From positions 186,001 through 250,000 of the forward strand of contig JAEQMT010000059.1 in NCBI GenBank assembly GCA_016722945.1: DNA of 64,000 nucleotides, in the 5' to 3' direction. The notes beneath the pieces are model-generated. The model was not told where the DNA came from. It did no database searches and worked only from the letters and a program-made list of their open reading frames with translations. The stretch is from Desulfofustis sp. PB-SRB1 (GTDB taxonomy: Bacteria > Desulfobacterota > Desulfobulbia > Desulfobulbales > Desulfocapsaceae). A program made the position numbers and the translations under genes. Each line of letters opens with the position of its first letter. The first letter of the stretch is position 1. Of this stretch, positions 27,274 to 35,570 are shown one piece after another.

Positions 27274-28470
27274 ATGCTGACTCTTATTGCCGCGATTCTT
27301 TTTCTGGTGGTGTGCACGGTGGTGTATGACACCGGTAGAGGGGTAGGTTCGCTTCGCCGGTTGCCCTCCTGCCCTGAGTGTGCAGAAACCGATGCCCCGC
27401 GGGTTTCAATAATCGTTGCCGCCTGTAATGAAGAGAACACTATAGAGGCGGGTCTGCGCTCGCTGGTAGAGCAGTCATACCCTCATCTTGAGATTGTTGT
27501 GGTAAATGACCGGTCAACCGATAGAACCGGTGAAATTCTCAAAAACGTTGCTCGGCAATGTGAGACGTTGCGACCTGTTGAAGTTGATAGTCTGCCTGCC
27601 GGATGGCTGGGAAAAAATCACGCCTTGGCACAAGGCGCCGCCCTTGCTACGGGCGAGATTTTGCTGTTTACCGATGCCGATGTGAGATTTGATCACTCAG
27701 CCGTAAGTCGGGCGGTCTCCGTTTTGCAGAAGGAAAACCTTGATCATCTGTGCATCACCTTCGACAACATCGGCGGTGGCGCCCTGCTCAACGCATTGAT
27801 CATAGAAGCGAGCATGAATCTGCTTTTCTTGTTCAAACCATGGAAGGCAGCAGATGCCCACAGCCGCATTTTTACCGGCATCGGTGCCTTCAATATGGTG
27901 CGCCGGGAGGCGTATCGCGCTGTGGGTGGCCATGATGCATTGAAAATGCAGGTAATAGATGATGTCTTTCTGGGTAAATTAATTAAGCGGCACGGGTTTA
28001 CCCAGGATTGTCTGCTGGGTGCCGGGTATCTCAGGGTGTCCTGGTACGCAACCGTGCCGGAGATGATCGATGGGCTGATGAAAAACAGCTATGCAACATT
28101 TAACTATCGCCCATCCCTTGCCGTTCTCGGTGCCGGACTCAGCGGTATCCTCACGGTGGTTCCGCAGTGGGGGATGGTGATTGCCGAACCACCGGCGCAG
28201 GTGTTGTTCGGCGCCGCCTTAGGCGTACGGTTGATCGCGCTTAGTATCCCGATGGTAATCAATGGCTACGGGGTAAGAGGTATCGTGGCGCTGTTACTTA
28301 CCCCCTATCTGATCTGTTACATAATCATCAGAGCCATGGCGATGGCCGAGCGGCGGGGCGCTATTTCATGGCGTGGAAGCGTGTATGATCTGGCTGAGCT
28401 GCGCCGGCAGGAGTGGCTTTTTTCAGGTTATTTTCGATGGCCATGGACAGCCGTCGCCTTTAAACAATGA
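27274..28470 (+). CDS. Membrane-associated family 2 glycosyltransferase
   Basis: A 398-residue GT2 protein. An N-terminal helix (LIAAILFLVVCTVVY) precedes the GT-A domain: RVSIIVAACNEENTI, VNDRSTDRT, PAGWLGKNHALAQGA, the DXD as LFTDADVRF, and the acceptor-base region KMQVIDDVFLGKLIKR. Two or three helices follow residue 290. This layout is shared by HpnB- and CrtQ-type transferases that act on hydrophobic acceptors such as carotenoids or hopanoids. Nothing in the neighbourhood indicates the acceptor. A repeat relic directly precedes the gene. Confidence 0.85.
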   Translation: MLTLIAAILFLVVCTVVYDTGRGVGSLRRLPSCPECAETDAPRVSIIVAACNEENTIEAGLRSLVEQSYPHLEIVVVNDRSTDRTGEILKNVARQCETLRPVEVDSLPAGWLGKNHALAQGAALATGEILLFTDADVRFDHSAVSRAVSVLQKENLDHLCITFDNIGGGALLNALIIEASMNLLFLFKPWKAADAHSRIFTGIGAFNMVRREAYRAVGGHDALKMQVIDDVFLGKLIKRHGFTQDCLLGAGYLRVSWYATVPEMIDGLMKNSYATFNYRPSLAVLGAGLSGILTVVPQWGMVIAEPPAQVLFGAALGVRLIALSIPMVINGYGVRGIVALLLTPYLICYIIIRAMAMAERRGAISWRGSVYDLAELRRQEWLFSGYFRWPWTAVAFKQ

Positions 28471-28482
28471 ACAGGAGAGCAG

Positions 28483-29031
28483 GTGGACGAACATATTGAG
28501 CGGGTGCTGATCGATACCCAGGAAATCAAAACCATTGTCGCGCGACTTGGCGATGAGATTACCGCCCATTACCGCGCCCTTGAAACCTTTGATCTGATTG
28601 TGGTGGGACTGTTGCGCGGCTCCTTTGTGTTTGCCGCGGACCTGGTGCGTGTCATTAACCTCCCGCTGATCATGGACTTTATGACCGTTTCAAGCTACGG
28701 CGACGAGACCGCGAGTACGGGCAACGTCAAGGTGGTGATGGATCTTGATGAGTCCATCGAAGGCAAGGATGTGCTCATGGTGGAGGATATTATCGACACC
28801 GGCAATACCTTCGCCAAGGTGTTGCGGCTGATGCATCATCGACGACCGCGCACCCTAAAGATATGTACCTTTTTGAACAAGCCGTCGCGGCGTCTGGTTG
28901 ATGTGCCCATCGATTTCTGCGGCCGCACCATCGAGGATGAGTTCGTCTGCGGCTATGGACTTGATTTTGCCCAGAGGTATCGCAACCTGCCCTACGTCGG
29001 GGTCTTATCCAGGGAGGTGCTGGAAGGCTGA
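28483..29031 (+). CDS. hpt: Hypoxanthine phosphoribosyltransferase
   Basis: A 182-residue purine salvage enzyme, the usual length. It converts hypoxanthine or guanine plus PRPP to IMP or GMP. The PRPP motif is VLMVEDIIDTGNT; LLRGSFVFAADLVR, FMTVSSYGD and GYGLDFAQRYRNLPYVGVL are also diagnostic. The start is GTG with AGGAG six bases upstream. It follows the glycosyltransferase gene by 12 bases and may be cotranscribed. Convergent with the DUF423 gene. Confidence 0.95.
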   Translation: MDEHIERVLIDTQEIKTIVARLGDEITAHYRALETFDLIVVGLLRGSFVFAADLVRVINLPLIMDFMTVSSYGDETASTGNVKVVMDLDESIEGKDVLMVEDIIDTGNTFAKVLRLMHHRRPRTLKICTFLNKPSRRLVDVPIDFCGRTIEDEFVCGYGLDFAQRYRNLPYVGVLSREVLEG

Positions 29032-29032
29032 C

Positions 29033-29422
29033 TCACTCCCACGGGTTGCGCCGGGCACCGAACCGCGCCCCGGCCAACGCCGTCAGCACCCAGCCCAGAG
29101 CAAACAAAATGCCGCCGGCAGGCGTAATGTAGCCGGCATCGATATCACTCATGGCCATGGCGTAGAGGCTGCCTGAAAACAGCACAATCCCCGCCAGAAA
29201 ACACCAGCCGGCGCTGATGACCAGCAGGGCGGGTACGTTTCCCGCCCGCGGGATGAGCCCACAGATGAGCAGGGCGATAGCGTGATACATCTGGTACCTG
29301 GACGCCTTGTCGATCCAGATTGTCTGAATTTCGTCAAGGGATCCGCCATGGGCGCCGTATGCCCCCATCAGAACGGCCATGGCGGCTAAAAGGCCGCCGG
29401 CAGTCATAAATACGCGTGTCAT
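29033..29422 (-). CDS. DUF423 membrane protein
   Basis: A 129-residue protein with four hydrophobic helices and the family marks MGAYGAHG near residue 20, YQMYHAIALLICGL and LFSGSLYAM, ending in TPAGGILFALGWVLTALAG. DUF423 members (YwdK/YgdD-like) are widespread inner-membrane proteins of unknown role. Its stop is two bases from the hpt stop on the other strand, a tail-to-tail arrangement without room for a hairpin. Confidence 0.88.
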   Translation of the reverse strand: MTRVFMTAGGLLAAMAVLMGAYGAHGGSLDEIQTIWIDKASRYQMYHAIALLICGLIPRAGNVPALLVISAGWCFLAGIVLFSGSLYAMAMSDIDAGYITPAGGILFALGWVLTALAGARFGARRNPWE

Positions 29423-29503
29423 AAAAAGCCTCCGTGGCAGTTACCATGGCCTTGCATCATAATCGTGTCAAGCGTCACTATGATTTTTGCCAATGGGGTA
29501 TTT

Positions 29504-30760
29504 TTAGCCGAACAGCTCCACCATAAACAGGCTCAGCCATGGAATATAGGTAATAACCAGAAGTGCCGCCAGCAGCAGGCCAAGAAAGGGCAGGGTGGCG
29601 CGATACAGGGTAATAATCGGCTTTTTAAATCGATAGGAGGCAAGAAACAGGTTGAGGCCCACCGGTGGGGTGCAATAGCCGATCTGCAGATTGGTGAGAA
29701 ATATTATGCCCAAGTGGATGGGGTTGATCTCATAGCCCGCCGCTATCGGCAGGATGAGCGGCACCACCAGGACCAGGGCGGAGAACATGTCAAGCATCGC
29801 TCCCACCACCAGAAGAAAGACGTTTAATACCAGCAGAAAAGTGAACTTGTTATCGATATACGTCTTGATGAACTCAAAGAGCCGGGTGGGAATATCCTGA
29901 TCGATGAGATAGTTGGTGGAGGCCATGGAGGCGGCAAGGATGATAAGGATGCCGCCAAACAGCATCATCGACCGCGCCATCAGAGCGGGCAGGGCGCTCA
30001 GGGCGATATCGCGATGAATGAACACTTCCACGATCAACACATACAGAGCGATGACCGCCGCCGCTTCACCAGGAACCAGGTAGCCGCCGTAGATGCCGAT
30101 GATGATGATCAGGGGCAGGGGGATCTCCCAGGCTGCCTCTTTGATAACCCGGCCCGCGCTTTTTTGCCTGAGCCGTTTGCGCGGGGCGCGATGAAGCCCG
30201 GTGGTAATGCCGTAGCCGGCCAGCAGAAACAGGATTAAAAATCCCGGTACGATCCCGGCCAGAAAGAGGTGGTCGATCCGGGTCTCGGCCACCACCCCGT
30301 AGAGAATAAGCGGCAGGCTGGGGGGAAAGAGCAGCCCGAGACTGCCCGATGAGGTGAGTAACCCCAGGGAAAAACGCTCCGGATAATTGTCTTTGAGCAG
30401 GGCCGGTAATAACAGCCCGCCCAGGGCGAAAATGGTAACCCCCGAGGCCCCGGTAAAGGCGGTGAATACGGCGCACACGACCAGCGCGATAACGGCCAGG
30501 CCGCCCGGCATCCACCCCAGCAGCAGGTTCGACACGTCGAGGATGCGGCTTGGCGCCTTGCTCTCGGAGAGCAGGATGCCGGCGAAGATGAAGAGAGGCA
30601 GGGCAACCAGCATGGGGGTTTCGGCCAGCCGGGTCATCTCGATGATGACCACCGATATATCGATGTCCACCGACTGAAATGAAATCAGTGCCAGGGCTGA
30701 AATAACGATAAAGAGCGGCGTACCCAGCAGGGCAAGGATGAAGAGGATCAGCGAGCTCAT
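29504..30760 (-). CDS. dctM: TRAP transporter large permease subunit
   Basis: A 418-residue DctM-type protein with about 12 hydrophobic helices. Family landmarks are PLFIFAGILLSES, ILDVSNLLLGWMPGGLAVIALVVC split over two helices, SGSLGLLFPPSLPLILYG and QIGYCTPPVGLNLFLAS. The ATG at 30760 is taken because it overlaps the small-subunit stop (ATGA); a longer upstream frame is not hydrophobic. It uses a sodium gradient to import a carboxylate or sulfonate bound by DctP. Last gene of the dctPQM run. Confidence 0.92.
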   Translation of the reverse strand: MSSLILFILALLGTPLFIVISALALISFQSVDIDISVVIIEMTRLAETPMLVALPLFIFAGILLSESKAPSRILDVSNLLLGWMPGGLAVIALVVCAVFTAFTGASGVTIFALGGLLLPALLKDNYPERFSLGLLTSSGSLGLLFPPSLPLILYGVVAETRIDHLFLAGIVPGFLILFLLAGYGITTGLHRAPRKRLRQKSAGRVIKEAAWEIPLPLIIIIGIYGGYLVPGEAAAVIALYVLIVEVFIHRDIALSALPALMARSMMLFGGILIILAASMASTNYLIDQDIPTRLFEFIKTYIDNKFTFLLVLNVFLLVVGAMLDMFSALVLVVPLILPIAAGYEINPIHLGIIFLTNLQIGYCTPPVGLNLFLASYRFKKPIITLYRATLPFLGLLLAALLVITYIPWLSLFMVELFG

Positions 30761-31293
30761 TGATCGATGGAAGCGCCTCGCCACAGTGCCCTGATCTGGA
30801 GCCGGCAGTTCAGGACGAAATGGAGCAGGATAAGGGCGAAGGCGATGGGAAAAATCAGGTTCCAGATCCAGGTTGATATGCCAAGCAGCCCACTGATGGG
30901 AAACTCCCGTTCGCCTGCGACAAAGCGCATACTGGCCACCAGCAGAAAAAATGAGACCACCACGCTGACCAGTCCGGCAAGCAGTTTCAGCCCTGCCTGA
31001 ATCGGTTCGGAGACCATAAACCCGGCAATATCCAGGGTGATATGCTGATCCCTGGCGGTGGCGAGAACGGCGCCCATCATGCCGCTCCAGAGCACCAGGT
31101 ATCGTACCAGCGGGTCTATCCAGCTCAATCCGCCGGCGGTAAACCAGCGCAGGCCGATCTGATAGCAGGCCAGCAGGATCATGGCGCCCAGCATGGCGCT
31201 GAGCATCCACTCCTCCAATTTAATCAAGAGAGCGGGAAAAGGTGACGCCTCTGTCTGGGTATCGCCGAAGTCGCCGATGGGCTTTGTTCTCAT
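30757..31293 (-). CDS. dctQ: TRAP transporter small permease subunit
   Basis: A 178-residue protein with four predicted helices (MLSAMLGAMILLACYQIGLR, LVRYLVLWSGMMGAVLATA, LLAGLVSVVVSFFLLV and the IWNLIFPIAFALILLHFVLN-type last one) and the family's ARDQHITLD after helix 2. It forms the membrane complex with DctM. Start and stop overlap the neighbouring genes by four bases each, so the three dct genes are translationally linked. Confidence 0.9.
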   Translation of the reverse strand: MRTKPIGDFGDTQTEASPFPALLIKLEEWMLSAMLGAMILLACYQIGLRWFTAGGLSWIDPLVRYLVLWSGMMGAVLATARDQHITLDIAGFMVSEPIQAGLKLLAGLVSVVVSFFLLVASMRFVAGEREFPISGLLGISTWIWNLIFPIAFALILLHFVLNCRLQIRALWRGASIDQ

Positions 31294-32297
31294 GGGGTGC
31301 GATGTGCATTGAGGGCATCAATCAGGGTGTCGTAGGCCTCTTTTGAGAAGGCGCTGCCGATCAGCTGGGTGAGCATTTCATCCCGGTGGGTTTGCAGGGT
31401 CGTAAGGGTTTCTGGTGTTGTCGGCACAAAGGTGACGCCGTTTTGCGCCAGTACATCGCGCGACTCACGATTGGACTGCCGGGTCTTAACCAGCAGCTCA
31501 CCGAAATGACGAGCCGCGGCCTCCTCCACCACAGTTTTTTGTTCCGGGGACAGTTTGTTGAATGCCCTGCCGTCGAGTAGAAAGGCGCCGTAGGCATATC
31601 CGTAGGGTGCGTCGGTAACGTAAGACGCCTTGGTGAACCATTGCAGGACGATGGAGCCGTAAAGTGAGTTGAATACCGTATCAACCAGGCCGGTCTGCAG
31701 CGATGAGAGTACATCGGGGATGGAGAGGGGAATAGGGCTGATGCCAAGACTCTGCAGGAAGGTGTCGGTAAGCGGGTCGTTTGACGGTGCCCAGGTTTTG
31801 CCCTGCCGCAGCTCGGCGATGGTGACGCGCGGCTGAGTTGCGAAGGTGTAAATAAAGCCGACCTCGGTAAGGGCGATAAGCGCCAGCCCTTGATCGGCGA
31901 AACGTTTAGTGAAAAGCGGTATCAACCGGGGGACGGCTGCATCGATCTCCTCGTAGGAATCAAACATGAACGGGATGCTCATTACCCGGAAGTCGGGAAC
32001 TATTTCGGCAATACCGGTTACCGTAAAGCCGCCGCCCTGGAGCTGACCGATGCGCATTTTCCGATACATGGCCCGATCATCGCCCATAACTCCGCCAGGA
32101 TAGTGACGAAAAACGATCTGACCGGCGCTTTTTTCCGCCACCTCGGCGGCAAATTCCTCAAACACATTTACCCACACCGAACCTTCCGGTGCGAGGCTGG
32201 CAATCTTGAATTGGTGTTTGGGTTTCGCCCGGCAATCGGAAGTGAATCCGGCTGCGGCAATAAAGATCAGAGAAACAATGGTAAGGATTTTATTCAT
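31290..32297 (-). CDS. dctP: TRAP transporter solute-binding protein
   Basis: A 335-residue periplasmic protein. Signal peptide MNKILTIVSLIFIAAAGFTS precedes a DctP domain: FKIASLAPEGSVWVNVFEEF, IVFRHYPGGVMGDDRAMYRK, RIGQLQGGG, and a helix with VWAP-like KTWAPSNDPLTDTF. The last 100 residues have LSPEQKTVVEEAA. The ligand is not evident. Variants with this opening commonly occur next to TatT-type lipoproteins, as here. Confidence 0.9.
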   Translation of the reverse strand: MNKILTIVSLIFIAAAGFTSDCRAKPKHQFKIASLAPEGSVWVNVFEEFAAEVAEKSAGQIVFRHYPGGVMGDDRAMYRKMRIGQLQGGGFTVTGIAEIVPDFRVMSIPFMFDSYEEIDAAVPRLIPLFTKRFADQGLALIALTEVGFIYTFATQPRVTIAELRQGKTWAPSNDPLTDTFLQSLGISPIPLSIPDVLSSLQTGLVDTVFNSLYGSIVLQWFTKASYVTDAPYGYAYGAFLLDGRAFNKLSPEQKTVVEEAAARHFGELLVKTRQSNRESRDVLAQNGVTFVPTTPETLTTLQTHRDEMLTQLIGSAFSKEAYDTLIDALNAHRTP

Positions 32298-32376
32298 GAA
32301 CCTGCTCCGTATTTTTTATGTTATTAAACATGCTATAATGGTGACACATCGGGGGATGATAGCGCATGGCGTTTGT

Positions 32377-33276
32377 TTAATCGCCAAAGTAGTTTTCATC
32401 CAGAAGCGCTTGGGCGGTGCGCCGGGCGATTTGGTTTGACAAGGCATGCTCCGGGGCATCGTTGATATCGAAATCAATCACTTCGGCCAGCAATGAGTCA
32501 TGCAGCGCCTGATTCATGGTCATGCGTGCATAGGTTTGCGCAAAGGTGGTCTGGATGATGAGAAAACGCCGGTCTGATATCTCCAGGGCACGGTCAAAGT
32601 GAAACCTGCTTTTATCAGGGTTGCCGCCGGCAATAACCGGTTTTGCCCCGTACAGGGCACCGAAGAACAGATGTGGGCTGCCCTGCTCCACCGTTTCGTC
32701 CAGGGACAGAACTCGCGCCATTATTTTTTCCACCACGATGAGATCAGCCAGCGCCGCCGGTGAACCCTGCTGCTGGGTAATCCAACTCAGCCAGCCGAAC
32801 CCGCCCCAGAAGAGGAGTTCGGCATCATTTTTGGATTGTCTCTCCAGGGCTTTCTCAAATTCGGGGCTGTGCGGGGTGTCCATGGGCAGCCTGGTGGCCA
32901 GCAGCCTTTTGCCATAATTCCTGGCCTTGCCGCTCATCGCCATTATCCGGTCGGCCGGCGCATCGCATGCACGCAATGCCTCTGCTGCACCGCTGTAGGC
33001 CTTGGTGGTAATCAGCAGCAGGGTTCTGCTGGTGGGATTGTCGGCCACCAGTGAATCGAGCATGAGCAGGTAAGAGGCCGCCCCTTCACAGACCAGATCG
33101 ACATCTTGCTGGCGTTGCAGGTTGGTTACCGAGGGTTCGATCACCACGTTGGAAAGCAGTGCCGTACAGCTACTGAAAAGCACCAGACATGCAGCCAGTG
33201 GGACAGATCTGATGATGGCGCTAAACAATGGCCAACCGAACCGGGCGTGTGCCTGACACTTTGAAAATGTATTCAT
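32377..33276 (-). CDS. TRAP transporter-associated TatT-family lipoprotein
   Basis: A 299-residue protein whose N-terminus carries a signal and lipobox (LAACLVLFSSC, cleavage before Cys near residue 37). The mature part is helical and repeat-like, with VCEGAASYLLMLDSLVADNP, LLITTKAYSGAAEAL, ELLFWGGFGWLSWI and PHLFFGALYGAKP, which matches the TatT component known from periplasmic TRAP systems with TPR-like helical repeats. It is the first gene of the minus-strand TRAP run, 79 bases before dctP. It probably stores or presents the ligand to DctP. Confidence 0.8.
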   Translation of the reverse strand: MNTFSKCQAHARFGWPLFSAIIRSVPLAACLVLFSSCTALLSNVVIEPSVTNLQRQQDVDLVCEGAASYLLMLDSLVADNPTSRTLLLITTKAYSGAAEALRACDAPADRIMAMSGKARNYGKRLLATRLPMDTPHSPEFEKALERQSKNDAELLFWGGFGWLSWITQQQGSPAALADLIVVEKIMARVLSLDETVEQGSPHLFFGALYGAKPVIAGGNPDKSRFHFDRALEISDRRFLIIQTTFAQTYARMTMNQALHDSLLAEVIDFDINDAPEHALSNQIARRTAQALLDENYFGD

Positions 33277-33372
33277 TTGCGGAATTTCTGTATGAGGGAA
33301 TCGTGCAAAATGGCCTTTTTGCTTGATTTATTTGTTACTCAAAAAATGTTATCTTGCCGCTGTTACGCATAT

Positions 33373-33420
33373 GCCCGCGGTAACATGTTACTCGCGCCTT
33401 GATTGTGAACGAAAATTCTC
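33373..33420 (-). repeat. Fragment of MITE-like repeat 2
   Basis: GGTAACATGTTACTCGCGCC, then TTGATTGTGAACGAAAATTC, matches the inner part of the complete repeat at 59308-59446 read in reverse complement, with a handful of changes. The outer end is missing, and repeat 1 copy C starts a few bases on. Confidence 0.65.
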
Positions 33421-33431
33421 ATTCATCAAGA

Positions 33432-33568
33432 TTGATGGACTCGTAAAAACCTCAAAATTGTTTGCTATCGTCATTCCCGCGAAAGCGGGAATCCAGTAAT
33501 TTCAAATGATTATGAGTGTCGGGTCAACTCCGTTATGACTGGTATATGGGATTTTACGAAAGCATCAA
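33432..33568 (-). repeat. MITE-like repeat 1, copy C (137 bp)
   Basis: Read on the minus strand it follows copy A from end to end (CGTAAAATCCC, ATAATCATTTGAAATTACTG, GATTCCCGC, GCGGGAATGACG, GAGGTTTTTACGA). Terminal inverted repeats are TTGATGGACTCGTAAAAA and TTGATGCTTTCGTAAAA. It lacks the 25-base inner loop of copy A and has a tight CGCGAAAGCG hairpin instead. Sits in the 558-base gap 33277-33834, where no gene was seen. Confidence 0.8.
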
Positions 33569-33834
33569 GATTCCCACAAAGGTACGAATTATGTGATATG
33601 ATAGCTGTTTATGGTGACCTGCGTCAATTGTAAATCAAATGTTGAACGGTGACCCCGGTATGGACCTGCAATGTCTTGACAGGTGGTATGGCAATGGCAG
33701 GCGAGGCAAATTTTTGTAAATCAGGGACATGAAATGGTTTTAGGGCTGGTACCAGTAGTGGAAGTATGGTAGGTTTGCCGCGCCAACAGTGATAGAAGAT
33801 GCGGTTTGCTTATCATTCTCTGGAGCGTAAAACA

Positions 33835-34200
33835 ATGGCTATCCACAATAAATATTTTAGAAAAAACATTTTGCTCAGTGCCGTAATGATCGGTGCCCTT
33901 TTTGCCGGCGGCTGCGGCAGTAACACAATGCGATATGGGGTGGCGATGATCAAAAGTGAACCGCCCGGGGCCGAAGTAGTAAATCTCAGAGATGACAGTA
34001 ATCTCGGTATTACGCCGGTGAAGGCGACCTTTCGCAGTAGCGACGACCAATCCGAATATGTGACGGTGCAGCTCCGACGACCTGGCTATGCTGACCGAAT
34101 TACCGCTTTCTGGATTAATTACCGCCATGAAGAACTTGTTAAAGCGGAAAATGAGGCAATCGATGTGTTCGTGGTGATGGAAAGAGAAAATCAGCCGTGA
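33835..34200 (+). CDS. Small lipoprotein with PEGA-like domain (1)
   Basis: A 121-residue protein. Signal peptide with lipobox LFAGGC at about residue 25, then a short PEGA-type beta domain: KSEPPGAEVVNLRDDSNLG, ITPVKATFR and VTVQLRRPGYADR. The ATG at 33835 follows GGAGCG ten bases upstream; an in-frame ATG 36 bases earlier has no ribosome site. PEGA domains are usually extracytoplasmic and peptidoglycan- or S-layer-associated. It lies 22 bases before a second, similar lipoprotein, so both probably act together in the envelope. Confidence 0.7.
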   Translation: MAIHNKYFRKNILLSAVMIGALFAGGCGSNTMRYGVAMIKSEPPGAEVVNLRDDSNLGITPVKATFRSSDDQSEYVTVQLRRPGYADRITAFWINYRHEELVKAENEAIDVFVVMERENQP

Positions 34201-34222
34201 TCGGCTCCAGAGGGAGATCTCA

Positions 34223-34567
34223 ATGAAACGGGTACTGTTATTTATGGTATTGATGGCTTTGCTACTTGTTGCCGGTTGTTCTTCGAAACAGGCGATTAAT
34301 TTCAAGGTACACAGTGAGCCGGCGGGTGCACATGTCATTTTACAAAATGACGGCTCGCGCTGGGTCTATCTGGGGATGACGCCTTTGGATATTTCCGAGA
34401 CCTTTTCCGGGGATCAATTGGAGGACGGCAAAACCGTCACCATGAGAATTATGCGGTGCGGCTATCTTGATCAGACGAAAGGATGGTCGGGCGAGGAGAT
34501 CATTGATGAAATCGACACCAAGGATGCCGTGTTATGGACGCCTCGTTTGATCAAAGCCGAGGAGTAG
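34223..34567 (+). CDS. Small lipoprotein with PEGA-like domain (2)
   Basis: A 114-residue lipoprotein: [19 protein letters not shown] with lipobox LVAGC, then [30 protein letters not shown] and [16 protein letters not shown], the PEGA layout (glycine-rich PAGA, G-TPL, rising strand, CGY). GAGGGAGA precedes the ATG. It shares its fold and position with the gene before it but little sequence. It precedes the glycan cluster by 19 bases and could belong to the same transcript. Confidence 0.75.
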   Translation: MKRVLLFMVLMALLLVAGCSSKQAINFKVHSEPAGAHVILQNDGSRWVYLGMTPLDISETFSGDQLEDGKTVTMRIMRCGYLDQTKGWSGEEIIDEIDTKDAVLWTPRLIKAEE

Positions 34568-34586
34568 CGGGTGTTATCAATTCACC

Positions 34587-35537
34587 ATGAAAACGTCAAT
34601 CAAACGAATCGCTGTCACCGGCGGCGCCGGTTTTCTCGGCTCGCACCTGTGTGATTGGCTGTTGAGCCAGGGCCATGAGGTGCTGTGTATCGATAATTTT
34701 TTTACCGGTACGAAGCAAAACATCGCCCATTTACTGGCTAACCCTCTGTTTGAACTGATCAGACATGATGTGACCTTTCCGCTCTATATCGAAGTTGATG
34801 AGATTTACAATCTTGCCTGTCCGGCCTCACCGATTCATTATCAGTTCGATCCGGTTCAGACCACAAAAACATCGGTGCATGGCGCCATCAACATGCTTGG
34901 GCTCGCCAAGCGCATAAAAGCCAAAATTTTCCAGGCCTCCACCAGCGAGGTGTACGGTGACCCCCGGGTACATCCGCAACCTGAAACCTATTGGGGGCAT
35001 GTCAACCCCACCGGGGTGCGGGCCTGTTACGATGAGGGCAAGCGATGCGCCGAAACGCTTTTTTTCGACTACCACCGGCAGCATGGATTGAATATAAAAA
35101 TTGCCAGGATATTTAACACGTACGGGCCAAGAATGCACCCAAATGACGGCCGAGTGGTTTCCAATTTCATCGTCCAGGCCCTGGCCAACAAGCCGATTAC
35201 CGTCTACGGCGACGGCAGCCAGACCCGGTCATTCTGTTATGTGGACGATCTCATCGACGGCTTTATCCGGTTGATGGATTCACCTGATGATTTTTGCGGG
35301 CCGGTAAATCTGGGTAACCCTAACGAGTTCACCATCCTGCAACTGGCCGAGCAGATTATAGCCCGCACCGGATCTACCTCTCAAATTGAGTTTTTACCAC
35401 TACCAGCAGATGATCCGCGCCAGCGACGGCCTGATATTTCGCTGGCCGTGGCAAAATTGGGATGGGAGCCCGATATTTCATTGTCAGACGGGCTTGATCC
35501 TACAATAAACTATTTTAAGAAACTACAGACGTTGTAA
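34587..35537 (+). CDS. uxs: UDP-glucuronate decarboxylase (UDP-xylose synthase)
   Basis: A 316-residue extended SDR. Rossmann loop [43 protein letters not shown], the Tyr/Lys pair in [35 protein letters not shown] and [16 protein letters not shown] are the UXS set. It makes UDP-xylose from UDP-glucuronate for glycan assembly. Length is normal, start ATG at 34587. First enzyme gene of the surface-glycan cluster. Confidence 0.92.
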   Translation: MKTSIKRIAVTGGAGFLGSHLCDWLLSQGHEVLCIDNFFTGTKQNIAHLLANPLFELIRHDVTFPLYIEVDEIYNLACPASPIHYQFDPVQTTKTSVHGAINMLGLAKRIKAKIFQASTSEVYGDPRVHPQPETYWGHVNPTGVRACYDEGKRCAETLFFDYHRQHGLNIKIARIFNTYGPRMHPNDGRVVSNFIVQALANKPITVYGDGSQTRSFCYVDDLIDGFIRLMDSPDDFCGPVNLGNPNEFTILQLAEQIIARTGSTSQIEFLPLPADDPRQRRPDISLAVAKLGWEPDISLSDGLDPTINYFKKLQTL

Positions 35538-35570
35538 GGGCAAAATCCCACCTGTTTGCCATCTTACCAC

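Noticed and set aside
30761-31210. Upstream extension of dctM
   Set aside because: The extra 150 residues are not hydrophobic and lie within dctQ; the ATGA overlap at 30760 is the usual dctQ-dctM junction.
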